Shown here: positions 1-6,631 of the stretch, piece after piece
Position numbering within the stretch: position 1 is the first letter of the stretch
Layout: every line of letters begins with the position of its first letter
Assembly (NCBI GenBank): GCA_017444645.1
Contig: JAFSWG010000002.1
Coordinates: forward strand, 1 to 32,824
Length of the DNA: 32,824 bases
Reading direction: 5' to 3'
From: Acholeplasmatales bacterium
Lineage (GTDB): Bacteria; Bacillota_I; Bacilli_A; Acholeplasmatales; Anaeroplasmataceae
Translations under genes and position numbers: made by a program
The notes under the pieces: model-generated
The model's input: only the letters and a program-made list of their open reading frames with translations
What the model was told of the DNA's origin: nothing
Database searches by the model: none

Positions 1-1038
1 AATAACATCACACATTGTTACTCTTCTAAATGGTTTAGCAATATTAATCTTTTCACCTTCAGGATCAAATGGATTAATAAATTCATCTTTGTTAAATACT
101 TTAGTTGCAGCATGTCTAATAACACCTTCACATAAATTCATCATTGATGTTAAATCACCAAATGCTTCGTATAATTCAACAGTAGTGAATTCAGGGTTAT
201 GAGTCTTATCCATACCTTCATTTCTAAAGATTCTACCAATTTCATAAACTCTTTCAAGTCCACCAACAAGTAATCTTTTTAAATGTAATTCAGTAGCGAT
301 ACGTAAGTAGAAGTTTGCATCAAGTGCGTTATGATGAGTAATGAATGGTCTAGCAGTAGCACCACCTTGGATATTTTGTAATACTGGAGTTTCAACTTCA
401 ATGAAACCTTCACCATCAAAATATTCTTGCATTGCTCTGATAATTTTTGGTCTTTGAATTGCAACTCTCTTTGCATCCTCATTCATAATTAAATCTAGAT
501 AACGTCTTCTATATCTTTCCTCAAGGTCTGTTAAACCATGGAATTTTTCTGGTAATGGTCTAAGTGCCTTAACTAGGTGAGTGTATTTAGTACAGTTAAT
601 TGTAACTTCACCAGTCATTGTAAGCATGATATTACCTTCGATACCTACGAAATCACCAATATCTGCCATCTTGAATAAATTGTAGTTATCTTCACCTACA
701 GAATCTCTCTTAATGTAGATTTGAATTTTACCTTCTTTATCTTGAATTGAGAAGAATGACGCTTTACCCATTTTACGAATAAACATTATTCTACCTGCAA
801 CCTTAACGCATAAATTTTTCTTTTCTAAATATTCATGTAATGCATTTTTTAAATCTTCTTCATTTAAATCTTTATTAGCTTCTTTAAATGCATTAATTTC
901 TTTATTAGCTAAATCTTTAACTTCTTGGCTATGATTCTTTTGTTCAAATGCTTGTCCAAATGGATCAAGTCCTAATTCTTTATACTTATCTAGCTTTGCT
1001 CTTCTTGCAAGCTCTTGATCTGATAATTTTTCTGCCAT
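1..1038 (-). CDS. lysS: Lysyl-tRNA synthetase, class II (3' part missing)
   Basis: Charges tRNA-Lys with lysine in the cytoplasm. The minus-strand frame is open from the ATG at 1038-1036 to the window edge, giving 346 of about 500 residues, so the C-terminal end lies outside the window. Visible landmarks are an N-terminal helical lead (MAEKLSDQELARRAK), the OB-fold anticodon-binding region (AGRIMFIRKMGKASFFSIQD) and class II motif 2 (RIFRNEGMDKTHNPEF). The last is diagnostic of bacterial LysS. A GGAGGC ribosome-binding site precedes the start. It is divergent from the thioesterase gene. The family assignment is firm; nothing is odd apart from truncation by the window. Confidence 0.97.
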   Translation of the reverse strand, partial: MAEKLSDQELARRAKLDKYKELGLDPFGQAFEQKNHSQEVKDLANKEINAFKEANKDLNEEDLKNALHEYLEKKNLCVKVAGRIMFIRKMGKASFFSIQDKEGKIQIYIKRDSVGEDNYNLFKMADIGDFVGIEGNIMLTMTGEVTINCTKYTHLVKALRPLPEKFHGLTDLEERYRRRYLDLIMNEDAKRVAIQRPKIIRAMQEYFDGEGFIEVETPVLQNIQGGATARPFITHHNALDANFYLRIATELHLKRLLVGGLERVYEIGRIFRNEGMDKTHNPEFTTVELYEAFGDLTSMMNLCEGVIRHAATKVFNKDEFINPFDPEGEKINIAKPFRRVTMCDVI

Positions 1039-1066
1039 ATTAATAGCCTCCTTAAAACACTTTTTG

Positions 1067-1096
1067 ATTATATCATATAAAATATGATAAAAGCAA
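1067..1096 (-). promoter_or_regulatory. lysS promoter with overlapping inverted repeat
   Basis: On the minus strand there is an extended -10, TGATATAAT (1075-1067), with a plausible -35 TTGCTT (1096-1091) at 18-bp spacing. A perfect inverted repeat, ATCATAT-AAA-ATATGAT (1072-1088), covers the -10/spacer. It could be an operator or simply an AT-rich coincidence. Confidence 0.5.
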
Positions 1097-1128
1097 TAAA
1101 AGTTATTTTATTTTAATGCTTCAAATTG

Positions 1129-1134
1129 TATAAT
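1129..1134 (+). promoter_or_regulatory. Candidate -10 box of the thioesterase-maf-dusB operon
   Basis: TATAAT lies 25 bp upstream of the thioesterase ATG and is directly preceded by TG. No good -35 is visible at 17 bp (TTTTAT at best). It would drive the three-gene run to dusB. Confidence 0.4.
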
Positions 1135-1159
1135 ATTAAAGGAAATGTGAGGTTATTTT

Positions 1160-1579
1160 ATGATTACTTACGAAAGAAAAGCATTTTATCATGAAACAGA
1201 TCAAATGGGTGTAATTCATCATTCAAATTATTTTAGATGGTTAGAAGAAGCTAGAGTATATTTCTTAGACGAATTAGGATTAAGCTACAAGCATATGGAA
1301 GAAATAGGAATTATTTCTCCTGTAGTTAGTATAGCTGCAGAATATAAGAAGCCTGTAAAATTTGATGAGATTGTAGTTATTTACATTAGAATAACTAAAT
1401 ATACTGGTATTAAACTAGAATTGGAATATGAAATTAGAGATAAAGCAACTAATGAATTAATGGTTAAAGCCGAATCAAAACATTGCTTTATTAAAAATAA
1501 TTCAGTTATTTCTTTAAAAAGAGAATATCCTGAATTTAATAATAAATTCTTAGAATATGTAGAAAATCAGGATAACTAA
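1160..1579 (+). CDS. Acyl-CoA thioesterase, YbgC/FadM-type hotdog (4HBT)
   Basis: A single hotdog-fold domain of 139 aa, the normal length of the YbgC/4HBT family, which hydrolyses acyl-CoA thioesters in the cytoplasm. The active-site signature is complete near the N-terminus: HETDQMGVIHHSNYFRWLEEAR, with the catalytic Asp in the TDxMGxxHHxNY context. It is the first gene of a run with maf (1-nt gap) and dusB. The true acyl substrate cannot be told from sequence; in this family it ranges from short aliphatic to aromatic acyl-CoAs. Confidence 0.9.
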   Translation: MITYERKAFYHETDQMGVIHHSNYFRWLEEARVYFLDELGLSYKHMEEIGIISPVVSIAAEYKKPVKFDEIVVIYIRITKYTGIKLELEYEIRDKATNELMVKAESKHCFIKNNSVISLKREYPEFNNKFLEYVENQDN

Positions 1580-1580
1580 A

Positions 1581-2150
1581 ATGAAAAAAGTAATATTAAA
1601 AAGCTCATCTCCAAGAAGAATTGAATTGTTAAAAGCAATGAATGTTGATTTTATTCAAAAAGCATTTGATGTAGATGAATCAATGGATAATAATTTAACA
1701 CCAGAAGAAAATGTTAAAAATGTTTCTTTAAGAAAAGCCATTGTAAAGAAAGAAGAATATAATGATTATATTCAAATAGGCTGTGATACAATAGTTGCTT
1801 TAGATAATAAAATATATGGTAAACCCAAAGATTTAGATGATGCTAAAAAAATGATAAGAGAATTATCTGGTAAGACTCATAAAGTAATTTCTGGATTAAC
1901 AGTAATTTATAAAGATAAAATTTATAATACATATGTAACATCTTTTGTTACATTTAAAGATTTAAGTGAAGAAGATATTATAAATTATGTAAATACTAAA
2001 GAATGCTTAGGTAAGGCAGGTTCATATGCAATTCAAGGAATTGGCAAATGCTTAGTAGAAAAATATGAAGGATCATTAAATAATATTATTGGATTACCTA
2101 CTGAAGAATTAGAGAAGATTTTAGGTGAAATTAATGGAGTGGAAGATTAG
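1581..2150 (+). CDS. maf: Maf-family nucleoside triphosphate pyrophosphatase
   Basis: House-cleaning pyrophosphatase that hydrolyses non-canonical or pyrimidine NTPs to NMPs. Its 189 aa match the family length. Family motifs are present: the N-terminal SSSPRRIELLK (phosphate-binding SxRR), GCDTIVALD near residue 68, GKPKD, and the downstream SGKTHKVISGLTV. CDTIV with the later AIQGIG segment fits the YhdE-like dTTP/UTP subgroup. The gene starts 1 nt after the thioesterase stop and its 3' end overlaps dusB, so the three genes are co-transcribed. Confidence 0.92.
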   Translation: MKKVILKSSSPRRIELLKAMNVDFIQKAFDVDESMDNNLTPEENVKNVSLRKAIVKKEEYNDYIQIGCDTIVALDNKIYGKPKDLDDAKKMIRELSGKTHKVISGLTVIYKDKIYNTYVTSFVTFKDLSEEDIINYVNTKECLGKAGSYAIQGIGKCLVEKYEGSLNNIIGLPTEELEKILGEINGVED

Positions 2151-3102
2151 AGATATCACTATAAAAAATCAATTTGTTTTAGCTCCTATGGTTGGTGTAA
2201 CTAATGAAGCTTTTAGAATTATTTGTAAGAAAATGAATGCCGGATTAGTTATGGCTGAAATGGTTAGTGATAAGGCTATCGGTTTTAAAAACGAAAGAAC
2301 ACTTGGTATGACTAAGGTTAATCCTATAGAACATCCAATATCTATGCAGATATTTGGTGGGGATAAGGATTCATTAGTTAATGCTGCTAAATATATTGAT
2401 TTAAATAGTGATGCTGATATTATTGATATTAATATGGGTTGTCCTGTATTAAAGGTAATTAAAAGTGGTTCAGGTTCTGCTTTATTAAAAGATCCTGATA
2501 AGATATATGATGTTGTAAAAGCAGTGGTTGAAGCAGTAAAAAAGCCTGTAACAGTTAAAATAAGAATTGGCTGGGATATGGAATCAATTAATTGTGTTGA
2601 GGTAGCAAAAAAAATAGAAGCTGCAGGAGCTTCAGCAATAACAGTACATGGAAGAACTAGAAGTCAGTTTTATTCAGGTACTGCAGATTGGAAATACATA
2701 AAGATGGTTAAAGAAGCTGTTAAAATACCAGTTGTTGGTAATGGTGATGTTACATCTATTGAAACAGCAAAGAAAATGCTAGAAGAAACTGGCTGTGATG
2801 CAGTAGCCATCGCAAGAGGAGCTTTAGGAAATCCGTTTTTATTTAGAGAGCTTGTTGCATATTTTGATGAAGGTAAAATTATTGATAGACCTAATAATAA
2901 AGAAATATATGAAACTATATTATGGCATCATGAACTATTGTTAGGACTTAAGGGAGCTCATTTAGCATTACTTGAAATGAGAAGCCATGTTGCTTGGTAT
3001 CTAAAAGGTATGCCAGGTTCTGCAAGAATTAAAGATTTATGCAATAGACAAACAAATTTTGATGATGTTTCAAAAATTATTAAAGAGTATTTAAAAATAT
3101 AG
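2134..3102 (+). CDS. dusB: tRNA-dihydrouridine synthase B
   Basis: FMN enzyme that reduces uridine to dihydrouridine in the tRNA D-loop. Landmarks are the FMN-binding start FVLAPMVGVTNEAFR, MQIFGGD, the catalytic Cys in INMGCPVLKVIKSGSGSALL, VTVKIRIGWD, the HGRTRSQFYSG loop and GNGDVTS. Translation could begin at GTG 2125, but ATG 2134 is preferred: AGGTGA (2123-2128) sits 5 nt upstream of it. This gives 322 aa and a 17-nt overlap with maf. Spacing around the active-site Cys is normal. No clear terminator follows; there is only a weak hairpin near 3108-3145. Confidence 0.93.
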   Translation: MEWKIRDITIKNQFVLAPMVGVTNEAFRIICKKMNAGLVMAEMVSDKAIGFKNERTLGMTKVNPIEHPISMQIFGGDKDSLVNAAKYIDLNSDADIIDINMGCPVLKVIKSGSGSALLKDPDKIYDVVKAVVEAVKKPVTVKIRIGWDMESINCVEVAKKIEAAGASAITVHGRTRSQFYSGTADWKYIKMVKEAVKIPVVGNGDVTSIETAKKMLEETGCDAVAIARGALGNPFLFRELVAYFDEGKIIDRPNNKEIYETILWHHELLLGLKGAHLALLEMRSHVAWYLKGMPGSARIKDLCNRQTNFDDVSKIIKEYLKI

Positions 3103-3238
3103 AAAAAGCCTCAAAAATATATAAAAAACAGCATTTTTTGGCTAAAAGAAACCAATAGTTGCGTCTTTTCAAACTAGATTTGGTAGTGTGCAACCAATAA
3201 TTTTGGTACATTAAAGCTGCAAACAGGAGGAAAGAGTT

Positions 3239-3985
3239 ATGAATATTGAAATTGCAAACAGATTACAAAAATTAAGAAAAGAAAATGGTTATTCACAAGA
3301 GGAATTAGCTGATAAGCTTGGTATTTCAAGACAAGCTGTTTCTAAGTGGGAAAGAGCTGAATCATCACCAGATACAGATAATTTAATTATATTAGCTAGA
3401 TTATATAATATGTCATTAGATGAACTATTATATGATAATGAATCTGATGAAGAAATCAGAGAAAGAATTAAAGATAAAGAAGAAACTAAATCAGAATCAA
3501 AAGATGGAATTAATGTGAATGGAAGTTCTATTTCATTAACTGATGATGAAGGTCAAACAGTTAAAATTGAAGATGGACATATTAAATTCATTAATCCTGA
3601 TGGAACAGAAGAAAAGTTTAATAAGAAGCATAAAGCGATCGTTGCCGCAATCGATGGTGCAATATTCTTTGCAACATTAATCGCTTATATCTTATGGTCT
3701 ACATTAGGAAATGCATGGCATATTTCATGGGTATTATGGGTATTAATGCCTGCAGTAATGAGTATTGCTGAAGCTATTCAATATAAGCAATTATCAAAAT
3801 TTGTTTATCCACTTTTAATCGCAGCTATTTATTGTTTTATTGGTATGCAATATGGTTTATGGCACCCTTATTGGTTCTTATTCCTTTCAATTCCAGTATA
3901 TTATATCGTTGCAAATCTATTAGATGTTTATGTATTTAAGACTAAAGAAGAAGACGACGATGACGATGATAAAGATGACAAGTAA
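3239..3985 (+). CDS. XRE-family HTH regulator with C-terminal membrane domain
   Basis: The N-terminal XRE/Cro helix-turn-helix spans residues 5-62 (LQKLRKENGYSQEELADKLGISRQAVSKWE), a common Firmicute arrangement. A charged linker and a short beta-rich stretch follow (about 75-125). Three to four hydrophobic segments (about 130-230; FFATLIAYILWSTLG and later) indicate membrane anchoring. The tail is a run of Asp and Lys. AGGAGG lies 7 nt before the ATG. Such membrane-tethered XRE proteins are often linked to envelope stress, but the target is unknown. It is a single-gene unit closed by a strong terminator. A small inverted repeat (ACCAA-N5-TTGGT, about 3192-3206) upstream might be an autoregulatory site. 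Confidence 0.85.
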   Translation: MNIEIANRLQKLRKENGYSQEELADKLGISRQAVSKWERAESSPDTDNLIILARLYNMSLDELLYDNESDEEIRERIKDKEETKSESKDGINVNGSSISLTDDEGQTVKIEDGHIKFINPDGTEEKFNKKHKAIVAAIDGAIFFATLIAYILWSTLGNAWHISWVLWVLMPAVMSIAEAIQYKQLSKFVYPLLIAAIYCFIGMQYGLWHPYWFLFLSIPVYYIVANLLDVYVFKTKEEDDDDDDKDDK

Positions 3986-3994
3986 GATATAATT

Positions 3995-4024
3995 AAGGCT
4001 CCAGTTATACTGGAGCTTTATTTT
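3995..4024 (+). terminator. Rho-independent terminator of the XRE gene
   Basis: The 8-bp stem GCTCCAGT / ACTGGAGC (3998-4005 with 4009-4016) has a 3-nt loop, extends by A-T and G-T pairs and is followed by a T-rich run. Confidence 0.9.
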
Positions 4025-4036
4025 TAAAATAAAAAC

Positions 4037-4065
4037 TTGACTAATTGAAACATATAGGTTAAAAT
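4037..4065 (+). promoter_or_regulatory. rplM-rpsI promoter
   Basis: Near-consensus sigma-A promoter: TTGACT (4037-4042), 17-bp spacer, TAAAAT (4060-4065). It leaves a leader of about 70 nt before rplM, consistent with a strong ribosomal-protein promoter. Confidence 0.85.
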
Positions 4066-4102
4066 ACTATATGGTACATTTTTAAGCAATTATCCACATT
4101 GC

Positions 4103-4129
4103 CCTAAATAATATTTATATAAATTTAGG
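4103..4129 (+). promoter_or_regulatory. rplM leader hairpin overlapping the ribosome-binding site
   Basis: CCTAAAT (4103-4109) and ATTTAGG (4123-4129) are perfect complements. The 3' arm includes the first bases of the AGGAGG ribosome-binding site (4127-4132). Pairing would hide part of it. Autoregulatory leaders before rplM are known in Firmicutes (the L13 leader); whether this one matches that structure was not tested. Confidence 0.5.
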
Positions 4130-4140
4130 AGGAAAAAAAC

Positions 4141-4581
4141 ATGAATAATAAAACTTTCATGGCAAATAATCAAACTGTACAACACGGTTGGTATGTAGTT
4201 GATGCAGCAGGTCTTACACTTGGTAGATTAGCTACTCAAGTAGCAGTATTACTTAGAGGTAAGAATAAGCCAACATATACTCCAAATGTAAACTGCGGAG
4301 ACAATGTTATCGTTATTAACGCTGACAAGGTAGTTTTAACTGGTAAGAAGTGGAGCGATAAGCTTTACAGAAGACACTCAGAATATGCAGGTGGTCTTAA
4401 GACATTAACAGCTAAAGAATTAATGGCTAAGCAACCTACAAAGATGGTTGAATTAGCAGTATATGGTATGTTACCTCATACTAAGCTAGGCGATCAAATG
4501 AGAAAGCAACTTTATGTTTATGCAGGATCTGAACATCCTCATACAGCACAAAAGCCAGTTGAATTCAAGGTAGAGGCATAA
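4141..4581 (+). CDS. rplM: 50S ribosomal protein L13
   Basis: Early-assembling large-subunit protein. Its 146 aa are normal for L13. The signatures [51 protein letters not shown] and [28 protein letters not shown] are all present. It is the first gene of the standard rplM-rpsI operon, with rpsI 14 nt downstream. Codon use is shifted to AAG and C-ending codons, as expected for high expression. Regulation probably acts through the leader hairpin. Confidence 0.99.
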   Translation: MNNKTFMANNQTVQHGWYVVDAAGLTLGRLATQVAVLLRGKNKPTYTPNVNCGDNVIVINADKVVLTGKKWSDKLYRRHSEYAGGLKTLTAKELMAKQPTKMVELAVYGMLPHTKLGDQMRKQLYVYAGSEHPHTAQKPVEFKVEA

Positions 4582-4595
4582 GGAGGATATAAGAA

Positions 4596-4994
4596 ATGGC
4601 AAAGAAATTAGTTCAATACTTAGGTACAGGCCGTCGTAAGAGCTCAGTTGCTCGTGTATACTTACGTTCAGGTAAGGGTACAATCACTATCAATGGTCGT
4701 GCATTCGAGGATTATATCCCATCAGCTGCAGTACGTCTAGACGTATTACAACCACTTGAGTTAACTGAAACAACTGACAAGTTTGATGTTGTTGTTAACG
4801 TATTTGGTGGAGGAATAACTGGTCAAGCAGGAGCTATCCGTTTAGGTATTACTCGTGCTTTAATGGAAGTTAACCCTGATTACCGTGCAACATTAAAACC
4901 AGCTGGTTTAGTTACACGTGATCCACGTGCTAAAGAACGTAAGAAATACGGTCTTAAGAAAGCAAGACGTGCACCACAATTCTCTAAGCGTTAA
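4596..4994 (+). CDS. rpsI: 30S ribosomal protein S9
   Basis: Small-subunit protein whose C-terminal tail reaches the P site. Its 132 aa carry the S9 signatures [29 protein letters not shown] and the invariant C-terminal [17 protein letters not shown], ending in SKR. AGGAGG precedes the start. The 3' end of rpsI is a recognised insertion site for some Firmicute integrative elements. Here the gene is intact and followed by its own terminator, and no second copy of its 3' end was noticed. Confidence 0.99.
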   Translation: MAKKLVQYLGTGRRKSSVARVYLRSGKGTITINGRAFEDYIPSAAVRLDVLQPLELTETTDKFDVVVNVFGGGITGQAGAIRLGITRALMEVNPDYRATLKPAGLVTRDPRAKERKKYGLKKARRAPQFSKR

Positions 4995-5030
4995 TTGTTT
5001 GATTATTATAATTGCAAAGAAAAAGATATT

Positions 5031-5058
5031 AAGCAGGACTTCTCACCCTGCTTTTTAT
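5031..5058 (+). terminator. rplM-rpsI terminator
   Basis: The stem AAGCAGG / CCTGCTT (5031-5037 with 5047-5053) is followed by a T-tract. It closes the ribosomal-protein operon. Confidence 0.9.
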
Positions 5059-5065
5059 TTTGCAT

Positions 5066-5089
5066 AAAATGGCTTAGTTACGCCATTTT
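5066..5089. repeat. Hairpin, AATGGC-type, copy 1
   Basis: AAAATGGC (5066-5073) pairs with GCCATTTT (5082-5089) across an 8-nt loop. Both flanks are T- or A-rich, so it could terminate in either direction. A closely similar hairpin lies at 5242-5269. Confidence 0.7.
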
Positions 5090-5150
5090 TTGAATATTTA
5101 AGGTGTGAAAAATAGTATAAGAATTCATAAATTATAGCAAAAATCAAAGT

Positions 5151-5219
5151 TCGTCAAAAATCGTTAAAAACAGCCAAAATTCGTTAAAAATAGGTATGTA
5201 GGTGTCCGGAAGGTGTCCG
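5151..5219. repeat. Phased decamer repeats and doubled GGTGTCCG
   Basis: TCGTCAAAAA (5151-5160), TCGTTAAAAA (5161-5170) and TCGTTAAAAA (5181-5190) sit exactly in 10-bp register, with a degenerate unit between. GGTGTCCG then occurs at 5201-5208 and 5212-5219. One repeat per helical turn is typical of protein-binding arrays such as iterons or recombinase arm sites. No function is assigned. Confidence 0.55.
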
Positions 5220-5241
5220 CTCTCACAACTCAATTTTTCAT

Positions 5242-5269
5242 AAAAAATGGCTTGATTAAGCCATTTTTT
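5242..5269. terminator. Bidirectional hairpin terminator candidate, copy 2
   Basis: A perfect 12-bp stem, AAAAAATGGCTT / AAGCCATTTTTT (5242-5253 with 5258-5269), with a GATT loop. It has A- and T-tracts on both sides, so it could stop transcription leaving rpsI and the minus-strand regulator gene. Confidence 0.7.
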
Positions 5270-5412
5270 GCCATTTTTAGGCCAAAGATGAAAATGAACC
5301 AAAAAAATTGTTAATTTTTCAATTCCGGTCTAGAAAAAGCTTGATGGGCTAAAAGAGGTTTTTTAGGTATTTTTGATACAAAAAAGAAAAGGTAAGACGT
5401 TTTTAATCTTAC

Positions 5413-6447
5413 CTATTTATTATATTCTTCATATGCGTTTTTATGATGTTTCAAGAACCTTTCTTTTAATCCTTCATTATTTACAACTATTGCATGTCTT
5501 CCAAATGAAATAAAATAATTGAATATTTGTTGCTCACTACATAAGAATGTCATTTCTTTTCTGTCTTCATCATATTTTATTTTTTTAGGCCTGTTCAAAT
5601 AGTAGCTATTATAATCTCTAATTCCTTTATCTGTTAATTTGATAACTATTTCATTAATTTCGTTACCAAACCATTCAGCACCTTCTTGTAATTTCTTTTT
5701 AGCTTCAGTTTTATCTTTATTAGATAATTGATATGACTCACCTCTGCGAACACTTTTAACATTACATAGTTTTAAACAAAATGTTTTATGAGTATTGTCA
5801 TGATAGAATCCAGTTATATAATAATGGAATTCAGATTTGCCAGCTATGATATCGTAAACATCGATTTCAAATTCTTTACCTTTGTTTGTTGTGATAATAG
5901 AAGTTATGTTGTTTTTTAAATTGGCTTTTATTTCATTAAATAAATCTCCAAATAAAATCATTTCTCTAGTATATAAGGGATAATTCATATAATCGTATAA
6001 AATACTTTTAAAAATATCTGCATTAGTTAGTTGTTTCTTTTCTTTAAGAATATCTTCTAGATCATAATATGTTTTTTTAGTGCTTTTAATATGAATGTCC
6101 CTTTTTTCTTGTTCAGGAATCCTATCCTCACTATAAAGTGTTTTAGAAAGAAGAATAGCGATATCAGTTAAATATTTATTAAAATTTTCATCATTTTTAT
6201 GATTATTAATATCATTAAGGATTTTGTTATTTGATATTTTAATATCTGTTAATATAGATTTTATTCTTTCAATCTTTTTAATTTTATTTTGATATTCGTA
6301 TGTTTTAATAATTACTTCTCTAAAAAAATTAGCTTCAGAACTACTTTCTTCAAGATTTCTAAAACCGAAGTTTTCCATATCGTCAATTAGCTTATTGTAG
6401 AAGTCTAAAGTGACAGAAACCTTTGTATCACTGATGTTCAAGTTCAT
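5413..6447 (-). CDS. Putative RHH-WYL transcriptional regulator of the defence island
   Basis: About 344 aa. Residues 1-45 (DTKVSVTLDFYNKLIDDM...EANFFREVII) look like a ribbon-helix-helix DNA-binding domain: one beta-strand followed by two helices. The C-terminal half resembles a WYL domain (EFHYYITGFYHDNTHKTFCLKLCNVKSVRR). It ends in a WCX-like segment (FNYFISFGRHAIVVNNEGLKERFLKHH) that matches the usual sFGxxAxVxxPxxLxxxi pattern. GTG at 6465 is possible, but ATG at 6447 is preferred because GAAGG lies 7 nt upstream. It is divergent from the helicase-nuclease gene across about 180 bp. WYL proteins with a winged HTH (BrxR/CapW) repress defence operons; an RHH in place of the wHTH is less usual. 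The domain calls are by eye. Confidence 0.6.
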   Translation of the reverse strand: MNLNISDTKVSVTLDFYNKLIDDMENFGFRNLEESSSEANFFREVIIKTYEYQNKIKKIERIKSILTDIKISNNKILNDINNHKNDENFNKYLTDIAILLSKTLYSEDRIPEQEKRDIHIKSTKKTYYDLEDILKEKKQLTNADIFKSILYDYMNYPLYTREMILFGDLFNEIKANLKNNITSIITTNKGKEFEIDVYDIIAGKSEFHYYITGFYHDNTHKTFCLKLCNVKSVRRGESYQLSNKDKTEAKKKLQEGAEWFGNEINEIVIKLTDKGIRDYNSYYLNRPKKIKYDEDRKEMTFLCSEQQIFNYFISFGRHAIVVNNEGLKERFLKHHKNAYEEYNK

Positions 6448-6462
6448 GATTTTACCTTCTTT

Positions 6463-6605
6463 CACTAAAAGTGTGACTAAATCTAACTATATTATAGTAT
6501 AAAAATGGCTTAAATAAAAGAAATAATTGTGTCTAGCTTTTGAAAAATAAATGTCACTAAATAACAGCTTTAAATCTTTAGCTTTATATTTTTATAAGAT
6601 AAAAT
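6463..6605. promoter_or_regulatory. Divergent promoter/operator region of the regulator and the DdmDE-like operon
   Basis: The minus-strand -10, TATAAT (6496-6491), sits inside a perfect palindrome, ACTATA-T-TATAGT. Similar motifs GTGTGACTAAAT and ATGTCACTAAAT occur near 6471 and 6551, and AGCTTT occurs three times. A plus-strand TAAAAT (6600-6605) could be the -10 for the helicase gene, but its -35 is weak. These are candidate binding sites for the regulator. Confidence 0.4.
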
Positions 6606-6631
6606 ATAAGTATAGAAATTGGAGGTATTTC

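Larger units (their letters stand above)
5060..5412. other. Non-coding boundary region with hairpins and phased repeats
   Basis: No convincing gene lies in this stretch between rpsI and the convergent regulator gene. It contains two similar hairpins (5066-5089 and 5242-5269). Decamer-phased direct repeats lie at 5151-5190 and a doubled GGTGTCCG motif at 5201-5219. It forms the junction between the core genome and the defence island. It could be a recombination or attachment region, but no integrase is in the window. Confidence 0.5.

Noticed and set aside
4900..5412. attL/attR duplication of the rpsI 3' end
   Set aside because: No second copy of the rpsI 3' sequence was noticed in the window and no integrase gene is present. 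The island boundary is inferred only.
6551..6631. Upstream start (ATG 6551) for the helicase-nuclease
   Set aside because: There is no ribosome-binding site before it. ATG 6632 has GGAGG at good spacing and directly precedes the helicase domain.
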